From: a bacterium
GTDB taxonomy: Bacteria; CG2-30-53-67; CG2-30-70-394
Length of the DNA stretch: 8,432 nucleotides
Direction of reading: 5' to 3'
NCBI GenBank assembly: GCA_024278555.1
Contig: JAJRSX010000013.1
Location: 1 to 8,432, forward strand
Positions 1-6,955 of this stretch are shown here, one piece after another. Below the pieces are notes generated by a model. The model was given only the letters and a program-made list of their open reading frames with translations, ran no database searches and was not told the DNA's origin. Position 1 is the stretch's first letter. The number at the start of each line of letters is the position of its first letter. Made by a program: the position numbers and the translations under genes.

Positions 1-1
1 G

Positions 2-235
2 CTGGGAGAGATCGCCATCCGTCTGCGCCACCCGGAGCGGTACTGGGCGGGGCAGGTGAACCTCTTCCTCTCCGAGTGCGGTCGCCTCGACGCCCACTTC
101 GATCCGACCACCGGCTGGCTCCGCGCCCGCATCGACCGCCCCCTCACCCGCCGCACCGACCGCATCACCGCCTCCGCCCGCCGCAAGAGCGACAACCGCT
201 GGGCCCTCACCTCATGGCGGGTGGTGGTACCGTGA
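2..235 (+). CDS. 3' end of an unrecognised gene (77 codons, partial)
   Basis: The frame starting at base 2 is open to a TGA at 233-235. Nearly every codon ends in G or C, as in the certain genes nearby, and this is the main reason to call it coding; no start lies inside the window, so the gene enters from the left edge. The visible C-terminal piece begins LGEIAIRLRHPERYW and ends ALTSWRVVVP. It is basic, rich in Arg, Thr and Trp, and shows no membrane segment, metal-binding cysteine pattern or nucleotide-binding motif. I do not recognise the family and assign no function. It lies 100 nt before trxB on the same strand, so it may share a transcript with trxB, but nothing proves that. Confidence 0.6.
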   Translation: MGEIAIRLRHPERYWAGQVNLFLSECGRLDAHFDPTTGWLRARIDRPLTRRTDRITASARRKSDNRWALTSWRVVVP

Positions 236-287
236 CCGCGGCGTAGTTGACCACCCCACGAGGCGCTTCTACCATCCCGAGCCCTTC

Positions 288-314
288 GGAACCACCGCCG
301 TGCGCGGTGGCTCC
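288..314 (+). promoter_or_regulatory. Hairpin in the trxB leader
   Basis: CCACCGC at 292-298 pairs perfectly with GCGGTGG at 304-310 around a 5-nt loop. One mismatch then separates this 7-bp stem from three further pairs (GGA 288-290 with TCC 312-314). No T-run follows, so it is not a standard intrinsic terminator. It ends 10 nt before the trxB Shine-Dalgarno sequence and could be a leader structure, a weak terminator for the upstream gene, or chance in GC-rich DNA. Confidence 0.35.
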
Positions 315-324
315 AACCTACCTC

Positions 325-330
325 AGGAGG
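325..330 (+). promoter_or_regulatory. Strong ribosome binding site fixing the TTG start of trxB
   Basis: A perfect AGGAGG lies five bases before a TTG codon at 336-338. The frame also has a GTG at 300, but that codon has no such site, would add 12 residues unlike TrxB, and lies inside the leader hairpin. The TTG start gives the usual short N-terminus before the FAD motif. Confidence 0.85.
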
Positions 331-335
331 TCGTT

Positions 336-1253
336 TTGGCTGATTCCCACCACGAGAAGGTCATCATTGTTGGCGGCGGTCCCGCGGGCTACACGGCGGC
401 GCTGTATGCGGCGCGCGCCGATCTGGAGCCCCTGGTCCTGGAGGGGCCGCAGCCGGGCGGTCAGCTCACCATGACGACCGAGGTGGACAATTACCCGGGT
501 TTCCCCGAGGGGGTACAGGGGCCGGAGCTCATGGAGCTCATGAAGAAGCAGGCGGAGCGGTTCGGCACCCGTTGCATCTTCGAGGAGGTCTCGAAGGTCG
601 ATCTGAGCCAACGGCCGTTCACCCTCACCGCCGGCAGCGACACCTACACCTGTGATGCCCTGATCGTCGCCTCGGGCGCCTCGGCCCGCTGGTTGGGGAT
701 CGAGTCGGAGGCGAAGTACCGCGGCTTCGGGGTCTCCGCCTGCGCCACCTGCGACGCCTTCTTCTTCCGTGACAAGGAGGTCTTCGTGGTGGGCGGCGGC
801 GACACGGCGGCGGAGGAGTCGCTCTTCCTCACCAAGTTCGCCTCCCACGTCACCCTGGTGCACCGCCGGGATGAGCTGCGCGCCAGCAAGATCCTCGCCG
901 AGCGGGTCCAGGCGGATGAGAAGGTCTCCCTCCTGTGGGACTCGGTCGTGGAAGAGATCCTCGGCGAGGACGACCCGCCCCACGTCACCGGCGTGCGCAT
1001 CAAGAACGTCAAGAGCGGCGAGGTCACCGACCACCCGGCGGACGGCATCTTCATGGCCATCGGCCACACGCCGAACACCGCCTTCCTCAAGGGCCAGATC
1101 GAGGTGGACGACGCCGGTTTCATCACCACCGCGCCCCACTCCACCGCCACCTCGGTGGCCGGCGTCTTCGCCTGCGGCGATGTGATGGACCCGCACTACA
1201 AGCAGGCGATCACCGCCGCCGGCACCGGCTGTCAGGCCGCTTTGGACGCGTAG
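336..1253 (+). CDS. trxB: Thioredoxin-disulfide reductase (C-terminally shortened)
   Basis: This cytoplasmic flavoenzyme passes electrons from NADPH through FAD and a redox dithiol to thioredoxin. The 305-residue product has the family layout. The FAD Rossmann motif IVGGGPAG is at about residues 11-18 and the redox-active CATC at 136-139. The NADPH site is [11 protein letters not shown] at about 151-161, with the HRRDELRA phosphate-binding segment at 176-183. The FAD-contacting GDVMD, then [16 protein letters not shown], close the protein. TrxB proteins normally continue about ten or more residues past ALDA. Here a TAG follows directly, yet the same frame goes on as HFLTEAEA to a TGA at 1278-1280. 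The start is TTG with a perfect SD. The lost residues are the end of the last helix, far from the active site in known structures, so the enzyme may still work. queF follows and was probably co-translated. Confidence 0.95.
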   Translation: MADSHHEKVIIVGGGPAGYTAALYAARADLEPLVLEGPQPGGQLTMTTEVDNYPGFPEGVQGPELMELMKKQAERFGTRCIFEEVSKVDLSQRPFTLTAGSDTYTCDALIVASGASARWLGIESEAKYRGFGVSACATCDAFFFRDKEVFVVGGGDTAAEESLFLTKFASHVTLVHRRDELRASKILAERVQADEKVSLLWDSVVEEILGEDDPPHVTGVRIKNVKSGEVTDHPADGIFMAIGHTPNTAFLKGQIEVDDAGFITTAPHSTATSVAGVFACGDVMDPHYKQAITAAGTGCQAALDA

Positions 1254-1280
1254 CACTTCCTCACCGAGGCGGAGGCGTGA
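1251..1280 (+). other. trxB: In-frame TAG and stranded trxB tail
   Basis: The TAG at 1251-1253 sits where the family often has Glu (ALDA-E-...). The next eight codons read HFLTEAEA, a typical TrxB helix ending, before TGA at 1278-1280. A single G-to-T change (GAG to TAG) would explain it, as would a base-call error. With the tail restored the protein would be 314 residues. TAG also ends dedA and frdB in this window, so it is a normal stop here. Confidence 0.7.
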
Positions 1281-1669
1281 GCCACGGGCGGCTCGGTGAA
1301 GGGGAGGGCCGCGGGCCGTCAAACAGCCTCGACACCTTTACCAATCCGCACCCGGAGCGGGACTACGACATCGAGCTGGTCTGCCCCGAGTTCACCTGCC
1401 TCTGTCCGGTGACCGGCCAGCCCGACTTCGCCACCTTCACCATCCGCTATGTGCCCGACGCCACCTGCGTCGAGTTGAAGTCGCTGAAGCTCTACCTCTG
1501 GTCGTTTCGCGACCAGGGCGCCTTTCACGAGGCGGTCACCAACCAGGTCCTCGACGACCTGGTGGCGGCGGTGGCCCCACGGCGCATGGAGGTGGTGGCG
1601 GACTTCAACGTCCGCGGCGGGATTCACACGGTGGTGACGGCGCGCTACGCGCGCGGGGGTGGGGAATGA
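1277..1669 (+). CDS. queF: NADPH-dependent 7-cyano-7-deazaguanine (preQ0) reductase
   Basis: QueF reduces the nitrile of preQ0 to the aminomethyl group of preQ1, a step in making queuosine for tRNA wobble bases. The product is a short, single-domain (YkvM-like) form of 130 residues. The segment [17 protein letters not shown] (about 36-52) holds the catalytic cysteine, Cys43, and the acid Asp50. [13 protein letters not shown] (about 66-78) is the QueF signature, and FHE (83-85) and NVRGGI (111-116) are also conserved. The GTG at 1277 is preferred because it overlaps the trxB-frame TGA as GTGA and has a GGCGGAGG-like site just upstream. The N-terminus is shorter than in Bacillus QueF and its first 17 or so residues are Gly-rich, so the start is less certain than the identity. 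The last codons lie in an inverted repeat arm. Confidence 0.93.
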   Translation: MSHGRLGEGEGRGPSNSLDTFTNPHPERDYDIELVCPEFTCLCPVTGQPDFATFTIRYVPDATCVELKSLKLYLWSFRDQGAFHEAVTNQVLDDLVAAVAPRRMEVVADFNVRGGIHTVVTARYARGGGE

Positions 1670-1686
1670 GGGATGAGGGATGGGGG
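1655..1686 (+). repeat. G-rich repeat copy 1, with G-quadruplex pattern
   Basis: Five runs of three or more G (1655-1659, 1661-1664, 1670-1672, 1677-1679, 1682-1686) are separated by loops of 1, 5, 4 and 2 nt, which fits the canonical quadruplex pattern. The unit GATGAGGGATG is shared with the copy near 8315. The queF stop codon, 1667-1669, lies inside it. Confidence 0.65.
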
Positions 1687-1691
1687 CAGGA

Positions 1692-1706
1692 CGGCCCTGC
1701 GGGCCG
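1692..1706. repeat. Small perfect hairpin
   Basis: CGGCCC at 1692-1697 pairs with GGGCCG at 1701-1706 around a TGC loop. It lies 22 nt after the queF stop. No T-run follows on the + strand, so termination is doubtful. Confidence 0.45.
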
Positions 1707-1743
1707 AATGAGATGACGATGGAAGCCACCCACGAAAATTATC

Positions 1744-1760
1744 TGGCCGCACAGCGGCCA
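1744..1760. repeat. Small perfect hairpin in the dedA leader
   Basis: TGGCCGC at 1744-1750 pairs with GCGGCCA at 1754-1760 around an ACA loop. On the - strand it is followed by GATAATTTTC, a weak T-tract, but no - strand gene lies upstream of it within reach. On the + strand no T-run follows. Confidence 0.45.
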
Positions 1761-1766
1761 ACCATT

Positions 1767-1798
1767 CCCCCATCCCCCACCCCCCATCTCCCACCCCC
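1767..1798 (-). repeat. G-rich repeat copy 2 on the - strand
   Basis: C-runs at 1767-1771, 1774-1778, 1780-1785, 1790-1792 and 1794-1798 give five G-runs on the - strand with short loops, again a quadruplex pattern. It is the inverted partner of copy 1 and lies in the leader of dedA. Confidence 0.6.
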
Positions 1799-1820
1799 GC
1801 GAGCGTAGCGAGCTTCCCCC

Positions 1821-2402
1821 ATGGACCAGGTCCAGACCTACCTCATCGATTACGGCCTCTGGTTCGTCTTCGTCGGCTGCATCCTCGAGGGGGAGGTCAT
1901 CCTGGTGGTGGCGGGCTTCCTCGCCCACATCGGCCTCTTCGAGTTCTGGCAGGTCTACGGGGTGGCGGTCATCGGGGCGGTCACCGGCGACCAGTTCTAC
2001 TACTACCTCGGCCGCTGGCGCGGCGAGCCGATCATCCGCCGGGTGCGCGCCTTCTCCGGCCGGGTGAACAAGGCGATGACCCTCATCGACCGGTACCACG
2101 GCTGGATCATCCCGGCGTCGCGCTACATGTACGGCTTCCGCATCCTCCTGCCCATCACCTTCGGGATGCTGCGCACCCCGCCGAGCCGCTTTTTTTTCCT
2201 CAACGCCGCCTCCGCCCTGCCGTGGGCGATCATCTTCACCTCCGCCGGCTACCTCCTCGGCCAGTTCGCCCTCGACCTCATCCAGCGCGCCAACGAGCAT
2301 CGGGGGATGGCGGTCCTTGCGGTGATGCTCGTCGCCGGCGTGGTGGGGGCTCTTATCGCCCTGCAGGCGTCGCGCTCGCCAAGGCCTCACCGACCCGAAT
2401 AG
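1821..2402 (+). CDS. DedA-family inner-membrane protein (YohD-like)
   Basis: DedA/VTT-domain proteins are inner-membrane proteins implicated in lipid (undecaprenyl phosphate or phospholipid) translocation and proton-dependent membrane homeostasis. The 193-residue product resembles E. coli YohD in length and along most of its sequence. The acidic pair EGE (Glu23, Glu25) sits in the first re-entrant segment and GDQFYYYLGR carries Asp57. The segment SRYMYGFRILLPITFG (about 100-115) carries Arg101 and Arg107, the conserved arginines of the family. Further hydrophobic stretches follow at about 125-150 and 162-182. The ATG at 1821 gives MDQVQTYLIDYG, matching the YohD N-terminus, but no Shine-Dalgarno sequence precedes it; the leader is repeat DNA. 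The gene ends with TAG, and its last 50 nt overlap the convergent 3' end of psd. The precise substrate cannot be read from sequence. Confidence 0.9.
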   Translation: MDQVQTYLIDYGLWFVFVGCILEGEVILVVAGFLAHIGLFEFWQVYGVAVIGAVTGDQFYYYLGRWRGEPIIRRVRAFSGRVNKAMTLIDRYHGWIIPASRYMYGFRILLPITFGMLRTPPSRFFFLNAASALPWAIIFTSAGYLLGQFALDLIQRANEHRGMAVLAVMLVAGVVGALIALQASRSPRPHRPE

Positions 2403-3171
2403 GCGCCTCACCCGGGCGCCCGAGCAACGGCGGCGCGGTGGGCGGCAACAGCAGCAGAATGGTGGAGCCGAGGGAGAAGTAGCCCATCTCCTCGCCCGCG
2501 GCGAGCTCCCACCGATGGTGGCCGGCCCGGCCGGCCGGTGGACAGACGCCGTGGAGCTCAACGCGGCCGACGTTGAGGGCCGCCACGAAGACCATCACCA
2601 GGGGCCAGCCCATGGGCGTCTCCGCCGCCACCACCACCCGTTCGTTCTCCACGAAGAGGTCGGGGATGTGGTCGATCCCCCAGCCGTTCACCGGCCAGCG
2701 GCGCCCCACAATGCGGCAACTCTCCACCACCGCCATCGCGGCGGGGGCGTGGTACCGGTGGTAGTCGCGCGGCGACAGGTAGAGGGTGAGCCACCGTCCA
2801 CCGTGGAGGCGCCCGGCCCAGTGGGAGAGCGGCCCGAGGAGGCCGTCGAGACGGTACGGGTGGCCCTTGGCGGTAATCGCGGCGCCGGCGGTAATCTCCA
2901 CCGGCGGGCCGACGCGGCCGTCGCAGGGAGATACCAGGGGCGCCTCGGCCACCGGTCGGCTGCCGAGCCGTAGGCGCCGGGTGAAGAAGGCCTCGAAGGT
3001 GGGGTAGGCGTCGAGCGCCGACTCCGCCTCACCCAGATCAACACGGTAGTGGCGCGCGTAGAGGCGCAGGAGGGGGAGGCGAACCCGCCGCCACAACCGC
3101 TGCCGCGCCACCCACCCCACGAGACGCGAGAGGAGGGCGAGGGGGAGGAGACGGAGGAGAGGGGAGGTCAT
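2353..3171 (-). CDS. psd: Phosphatidylserine decarboxylase proenzyme
   Basis: Psd is a membrane-associated, pyruvoyl-dependent enzyme that converts phosphatidylserine to phosphatidylethanolamine. The 272-residue proenzyme has the bacterial layout. The N-terminus MTSPLLRLLPLALLSRLVGW aligns with E. coli Psd, and YPTFEAFFTRRLR follows at about 56-68. SPCDGRV carries Asp84 and YLSPRDYHRYH carries His141. LGST at 233-236 is the self-cleavage site, where Gly234 and Ser235 would separate into the beta chain and the pyruvoyl-bearing alpha chain. Asp, His and Ser form the autocleavage triad known in E. coli. The ATG at 3171 is chosen by homology; the frame extends to 3285, but that extra part is unlike Psd. 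The ribosome site is weak. psd lies 124 nt after frdB on the same strand and may be its read-through partner. Its 3' end overlaps dedA tail to tail. Confidence 0.95.
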   Translation of the reverse strand: MTSPLLRLLPLALLSRLVGWVARQRLWRRVRLPLLRLYARHYRVDLGEAESALDAYPTFEAFFTRRLRLGSRPVAEAPLVSPCDGRVGPPVEITAGAAITAKGHPYRLDGLLGPLSHWAGRLHGGRWLTLYLSPRDYHRYHAPAAMAVVESCRIVGRRWPVNGWGIDHIPDLFVENERVVVAAETPMGWPLVMVFVAALNVGRVELHGVCPPAGRAGHHRWELAAGEEMGYFSLGSTILLLLPPTAPPLLGRPGEAPIRVGEALASATPAGR

Positions 3172-3295
3172 CAGCGACCACTCTGCCACACCAACCAGGT
3201 GCGCCGACGCACGGGAGCGCGGCAACTCACCGGCCACCCCGCTCGGGACGGCGCCCGGCCGCCCGACGAATGGCATGTCACCCAACTCGCTCCGA

Positions 3296-4063
3296 CTACT
3301 TGACCATCACCATCTTGCGCCGCAGGAAGGCAATCTGGGTCTGGTGCGGCAGGTCCTTCGGGCAGGTGTCCTCGCACCCCATGAGGCTCATGCAGCCAAA
3401 GACACCGTCGTCGTCACCGATGATCTCGTACCAGTCGTCGTCGGTCCGGTTGTCGCGGGTGTCGAGGCGGAAGCGGGCCACGTGCATGAAGCCGACGGCA
3501 CCGAGGAAGTCCTCGCGCATCCGCTTGGTACCACAGGCGGAGATACAGCAACCGCACTCGATGCAACGGTCCAACTCGTAGATCGCCTCTGCGAGGTCGG
3601 GATCCATCCGCTCCTCGAGGATGTTGTAGTTGCACTCCTTCGACCCCTCGCCGTGGATCCAGCTCTCAATGCGTTCACTCATCTCCCGCATGAACTTGCC
3701 GGTGTTGACCGACAGGTCACCGATGAGCTCAAAGGCGGGTAACGGCAGGAGGGTAATCTCGCCGTCGGTGAACTTGGCGGTCAGGGTACGACACGCCAGG
3801 TCCGGCCGCCCATTGATCACCATGCCGCACGATCCACAGATCCCGGCCCGGCAGACAAAATCAAACTGCAGGGAGGGGTCCTGGCGCTCACGGATCTCGT
3901 TGAGGGCGATAAAGATCGTCATACCGCTCTGCTCTTCGACCTCGAAGGTCTGCATGCGCGGCGTATCCCCCGGCAACTGCGGGTTAAAACGCAGGATGTG
4001 AAATTTGAGCCGGCGGCCCTTGCCGCTCGGAGTTCCGGTCTGTGTGGTCACGGGATCACTCAT
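3296..4063 (-). CDS. frdB: Fumarate reductase/succinate dehydrogenase iron-sulfur subunit
   Basis: This subunit carries electrons between the heme/quinone membrane subunit and the flavin subunit through three Fe-S clusters. All ligands of the 255-residue protein are present. The [2Fe-2S] site has Cys71, Cys76 and Cys79 ([10 protein letters not shown]) plus Cys91. The [4Fe-4S] site has Cys167, Cys170 and Cys173 (CIECGCC) with Cys234. The [3Fe-4S] site has Cys177, Cys224 and Cys230. Segments such as [17 protein letters not shown] and [16 protein letters not shown] closely match Wolinella FrdB, which places it in the type B, di-heme class rather than the E. coli Frd or Sdh classes. It starts with ATG overlapping the frdA stop (ATGA), with an AGG-type ribosome site six bases upstream. 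It ends in TAG. The genetics alone do not say which direction the enzyme runs. Confidence 0.96.
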   Translation of the reverse strand: MSDPVTTQTGTPSGKGRRLKFHILRFNPQLPGDTPRMQTFEVEEQSGMTIFIALNEIRERQDPSLQFDFVCRAGICGSCGMVINGRPDLACRTLTAKFTDGEITLLPLPAFELIGDLSVNTGKFMREMSERIESWIHGEGSKECNYNILEERMDPDLAEAIYELDRCIECGCCISACGTKRMREDFLGAVGFMHVARFRLDTRDNRTDDDWYEIIGDDDGVFGCMSLMGCEDTCPKDLPHQTQIAFLRRKMVMVK

Positions 4064-6030
4064 TTTGTGCCTACCCCTATGCGCTCGTTCTTTTCCTTGT
4101 ACTTGGCCGGAAGCTCGAACGGCATCAGTGCGTTTTGGATTTCATACCGATCCGCATTCGGCATCGACTCCTTGATCTTTTTGATTTCCTCCACGCGGGC
4201 CGCGGTGTCCGGATGGTGGATCGTGTTGTCCGTTCCATACCCGCGGAAGCCCGGCGGGAGCTCCATCTTCTTGATATCGAGGGGCTGGTAGTCGATCTCC
4301 GGCTCTTCGTCCGTCTCGTTCCGCCAGTAGGCCAGGGTCCGTTTGAGCCAGTCTCGATCGTTGCGTTCCGGGTAGTCCTCACGGGTGTGGGCGCCGCGGC
4401 TCTCGGTACGCAGGAGCGCCCCCTTGGTCACCGTAATCGCCAGCTTCAACATCCGCTGGACCCGCAGGGCATCCACCAACTCCGGATTCGATGAGCGGAT
4501 GCGGTTGTGCAGGCCGATGTTCTTGCTACGCCGCAGGAGCTCTTTGAGCTCGTCGAATGCCTCTTGCAGCTTGTCTCCGGTTCGGAAGATACCGACCTTC
4601 TCCATCAGTATCTTCTGCATCGCAGACCTGATCTCATAGACATTCTCGCCGCTTGGACGTGCAACCAGTTCATCGATCCGGGCCCGCTCACGATTCATGA
4701 TGTCGGCGATCACGTGGGTCGAGATCTCCACGTCGGACTTCTCACAGTAGTCGGCGACATACTCCCCAACGATCATCCCGGAGACGACCGTCTCGGCGAC
4801 CGAGTTGCCCCCGAGGCGGTTGAAGCCGTGGAGGTCCCAACAGGCCGCCTCACCCACGGCGAAGAGGCCGCGGAGGCCGATGCTCTCGCCCGTGTAGTTG
4901 GTGCATACCCCGCCCATGGAGTAGTGCTGGGTGGGGCGCACGGGGATGTAGTCGGTGACCGGATCGATACCGAGGAAGCTCCTACAGATCTCCGTCACCT
5001 CACGCAGGTTTTTCTCGATGTGCTCCTTGCCGAGGATCGTGATATCGAGCCACAGGTGGTCCCCGTACGGCGACGGCACCCCCTTGCCCTTGCGCATGTG
5101 CTCGGTCATCCGGCGCGAGACCACGTCGCGACTGGCGAGTTCCTTCTTCTCCGGCTCGTAGTCGGGCATGAAGCGGTAGCCGTCGACGTCACGCAGGACG
5201 CCGCCGTCACCCCGACACCCCTCGGTCATCAAGATGCCGGCGGGCACGATCGCGGTCGGATGGAACTGCACCGCCTCCATGTTGCCCAGGGGCGCCTTGC
5301 CGGTCTCCAGGGTAATGGCGGCCCCCATCCCCTCGACAATGACCGCGTTGGTGGTGACCCCGTACATCCGGCCGTAGCCGCCGGTGGCGATGGTGGTCGC
5401 CTTCGCCACATAGGCGACCAGCTCGCCGGTGACCAGGTTCCGCACGATCGCGCCGTTGCACCGGTCCCCTTCGTGAATCAGCGCCACCGCCTCCATGCGC
5501 TCGTGGATCGGAATGTCGAGCTCGATCGCCTTGTTGTCCATGGCGTAGAGCATGGTGTGGCCGACGCCATCGGAGGTGTAGCAGGTACGCCACTTCTTCG
5601 TGCCACCGAAATCACGGGCCATGATCAGGCCGTGCGCCTCCTCCTTTTCGTGGATGGTGACCCGCTGCGCGTTGATCACCACCTCGTGGTCGCCGCCGCG
5701 CACCCGGCTCCACGGCACCCCCCAAGCGGCGAGCTCGCGCACCGCCTTGGGGGCCACATGGGTAAACATCCGGGCGACGGCCTGGTCACACCCCCAGTCG
5801 GACCCCTTGATGGTGTCCGCGAAGTGGACATCCTCGTTGTCGCCTTCGCCCTTCACCGCCGCCCCGAGACTCGCCTGCATACCGCCCTGGGCGGCGGCGG
5901 AGTGGGAACGTTTTGCCGGAATGAGCGACAAGATCAGGGTGTCGAGCCCACGCATCTTGCTCGCAACCGCGACACGAAGGCCGGCCAACCCGGCTCCAAT
6001 TACGAGAGAATCGGTATATACGACTTTCAT
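4060..6030 (-). CDS. frdA: Fumarate reductase/succinate dehydrogenase flavoprotein subunit
   Basis: This is the catalytic subunit, interconverting fumarate and succinate at a covalently bound FAD. The 656-residue protein closely matches Wolinella FrdA in length and sequence. The FAD motif VIGAGLAG is at about 10-17. His43 in [11 protein letters not shown] is the residue that binds FAD covalently. His257 (QFHPT), Arg301 ([11 protein letters not shown]), His369 (QHYSMGG) and Arg405 (HGFNRLGG) correspond to known substrate-site residues; Arg301 corresponds to the catalytic proton donor. The C-terminus [13 protein letters not shown] is also family-typical. The gene begins 5 nt after frdC stops; a GAGG inside the last frdC codons can serve as its ribosome site. 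Its TGA overlaps the frdB ATG by 4 nt, so all three genes should be co-translated. Confidence 0.97.
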   Translation of the reverse strand: MKVVYTDSLVIGAGLAGLRVAVASKMRGLDTLILSLIPAKRSHSAAAQGGMQASLGAAVKGEGDNEDVHFADTIKGSDWGCDQAVARMFTHVAPKAVRELAAWGVPWSRVRGGDHEVVINAQRVTIHEKEEAHGLIMARDFGGTKKWRTCYTSDGVGHTMLYAMDNKAIELDIPIHERMEAVALIHEGDRCNGAIVRNLVTGELVAYVAKATTIATGGYGRMYGVTTNAVIVEGMGAAITLETGKAPLGNMEAVQFHPTAIVPAGILMTEGCRGDGGVLRDVDGYRFMPDYEPEKKELASRDVVSRRMTEHMRKGKGVPSPYGDHLWLDITILGKEHIEKNLREVTEICRSFLGIDPVTDYIPVRPTQHYSMGGVCTNYTGESIGLRGLFAVGEAACWDLHGFNRLGGNSVAETVVSGMIVGEYVADYCEKSDVEISTHVIADIMNRERARIDELVARPSGENVYEIRSAMQKILMEKVGIFRTGDKLQEAFDELKELLRRSKNIGLHNRIRSSNPELVDALRVQRMLKLAITVTKGALLRTESRGAHTREDYPERNDRDWLKRTLAYWRNETDEEPEIDYQPLDIKKMELPPGFRGYGTDNTIHHPDTAARVEEIKKIKESMPNADRYEIQNALMPFELPAKYKEKNERIGVGTK

Positions 6031-6035
6031 CTAGA

Positions 6036-6800
6036 TTAGCCTCGCATCACGAAGGAGTAGCTCGCCGGTACAGAGGAGATGTAACGCTCGCCGGCATGGT
6101 CTCGGTGGTGGACACCGATCGTCACATACACAATCCAGGAGAGAATCCCGAGGGTAAGGAAAAACACGCTGGTAATATTCTTCACCTTCTTGAACTTCTT
6201 GCGTGCGACCAGAGGATCCTCCCCATCGAGGATTCCCCACTTGATCGCCAGCCGATACATGCCGACAGCAGCGTGCAACTCGACGGCGAAGAGCAGGATC
6301 AGGAAGAGCGGCGCCATCCAGTCGGTGACGAAGCGATCCGCGGAGGCATACGGGCCGATCGTCCCGGGGTTCGTCATGATCACGTACAGGTGCACCGAGC
6401 CGAGAAAAAACATAATAAAGCCGGTCACTACCTGCACATACCAGAGGTTCGTATCCGAATGGTGCATCATCTTCATGTGAGAGCGAAAAATCCGATTCTG
6501 TCGCCAGGTGGACGGAAACTTTCGCATCGCCAGGCCGGCATGGAGAATGAAGATGAGAAAGACCCCGAAGGCGATAATGAACGGCACAAAGGGGTAACCG
6601 CCCGGACCCTCTTTGAGAAAGCTCAACTCCATGAAACGGGAGAGGCCGTTCATCGCCCCCTTGCCGAGCAAAATACTCGACACGAGGACGAGATGGATCC
6701 ACATGAATACACCGAGCACGAGGCCGGAGAGGCTCTGAAGCAGATCCAGCCTTGCCGGCATACGGCTCTTGCGAACCTCATCTTTCAGCAATTCTTTCAT
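6036..6800 (-). CDS. frdC: Di-heme cytochrome b membrane subunit of fumarate reductase/succinate dehydrogenase
   Basis: This subunit anchors the complex in the inner membrane, carries two b hemes and reacts with quinone. The 254-residue protein has about five hydrophobic helices, near 22-45, 70-92, 117-142, 161-188 and 205-230. The likely axial heme ligands are His36, His87, His137 and His176, one on each of the first four helices, as in Wolinella FrdC. Glu174 in AVELH matches the Wolinella residue (Glu180) of the transmembrane proton path that offsets heme electron transfer. Glu58 may match its quinol-site glutamate. Conserved blocks include KSRMPARLD, AMRKFP and FFLGSVHLYVIM. It is the first gene of the C-A-B operon. 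The ATG at 6800 has only a weak GGAAAG-like site upstream. Its base composition is lower in GC than the neighbouring genes. Confidence 0.95.
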   Translation of the reverse strand: MKELLKDEVRKSRMPARLDLLQSLSGLVLGVFMWIHLVLVSSILLGKGAMNGLSRFMELSFLKEGPGGYPFVPFIIAFGVFLIFILHAGLAMRKFPSTWRQNRIFRSHMKMMHHSDTNLWYVQVVTGFIMFFLGSVHLYVIMTNPGTIGPYASADRFVTDWMAPLFLILLFAVELHAAVGMYRLAIKWGILDGEDPLVARKKFKKVKNITSVFFLTLGILSWIVYVTIGVHHRDHAGERYISSVPASYSFVMRG

Positions 6801-6849
6801 TTCACTTTCCGCCTATTTGAGAGCCACCGACAACCAATCTCCCCTAAAT

Positions 6850-6867
6850 CGACCGGAAATTTGGTCG
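6850..6867. promoter_or_regulatory. Inverted repeat upstream of frdC, possible operator
   Basis: CGACC at 6850-6854 and GGTCG at 6863-6867 flank the 8-nt centre GGAAATTT. It is one of the few AT-containing blocks of this region and lies about 50-67 nt upstream of the frdC ATG, where a regulator could bind. No named regulator consensus fits, so this is only a candidate site. Confidence 0.3.
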
Positions 6868-6894
6868 TGGGGCGGGGATTGTGGGGCAAAGCGG

Positions 6895-6920
6895 GCGGAG
6901 GGATCAATGGGGCCCTCCGC
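6895..6920. repeat. Perfect 8-bp stem
   Basis: GCGGAGGG at 6895-6902 pairs with CCCTCCGC at 6913-6920 around a 10-nt loop. It lies 95 nt or more upstream of frdC. No T-tract follows on either strand. Confidence 0.5.
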
Positions 6921-6955
6921 TCAAGATTTCCCGGCCCCGTAAAGGGCGTGCGGAG

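Larger units (their letters stand above)
1643..1810. repeat. Long inverted repeat element between queF and dedA
   Basis: Outer arms 1643-1664 and 1789-1810 are inverted copies matching at 20 of 22 positions; each contains CGCTACGC or its complement followed by a G- or C-run block. Inside them the G-rich side (to about 1690) and the C-rich side (from about 1762) remain loosely complementary. Two perfect small hairpins and an AT-richer core lie in the middle. The element covers the last nine codons of queF, including its stop, and ends 10 nt before the dedA ATG. Its size and symmetry recall a MITE or an extragenic palindrome, but I see no target-site duplication. Confidence 0.7.

Noticed and set aside
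1251-1253. TAG in trxB as a recoded sense codon (for example pyrrolysine)
   Set aside because: TAG ends frdB (3296-3298) and dedA (2400-2402) normally, and no recoding signal or related gene is visible.
935-1276. Upstream extension of the queF frame into trxB
   Set aside because: The extension is Arg/His/Gly-rich, unlike any QueF, and overlaps conserved trxB codons.
318-1322. A 334-codon open frame on the - strand opposite trxB
   Set aside because: It lies over a certain trxB gene and its translation is biased and family-less.
1744-1760. Hairpin as an intrinsic terminator of a - strand transcript
   Set aside because: The T-tract is weak and no - strand gene lies upstream on that strand within the local region; psd ends at 2353, nearly 600 nt away.
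1655-1798. G/C-rich repeats as a CRISPR array
   Set aside because: Units are irregular, inverted rather than direct, and have no spacers of constant size.
3172-3285. A 38-residue N-terminal extension of Psd
   Set aside because: Psd homology begins exactly at the Met encoded at 3171; the extra part looks like untranslated spacer.
4507-6039. A 510-codon open frame on the + strand opposite frdA, and a similar one at 6096-6968 opposite frdC
   Set aside because: They run antisense to clear, conserved genes, have low-complexity His/Arg/Asp-rich translations, and are typical shadows in GC-rich DNA.
6801-6880. A sigma-70, sigma-54 or FNR-type site upstream of frdC
   Set aside because: TTGGTT and TTGTCG hexamers occur on the - strand, but no matching -10 at good spacing was found, and no FNR or sigma-54 consensus.
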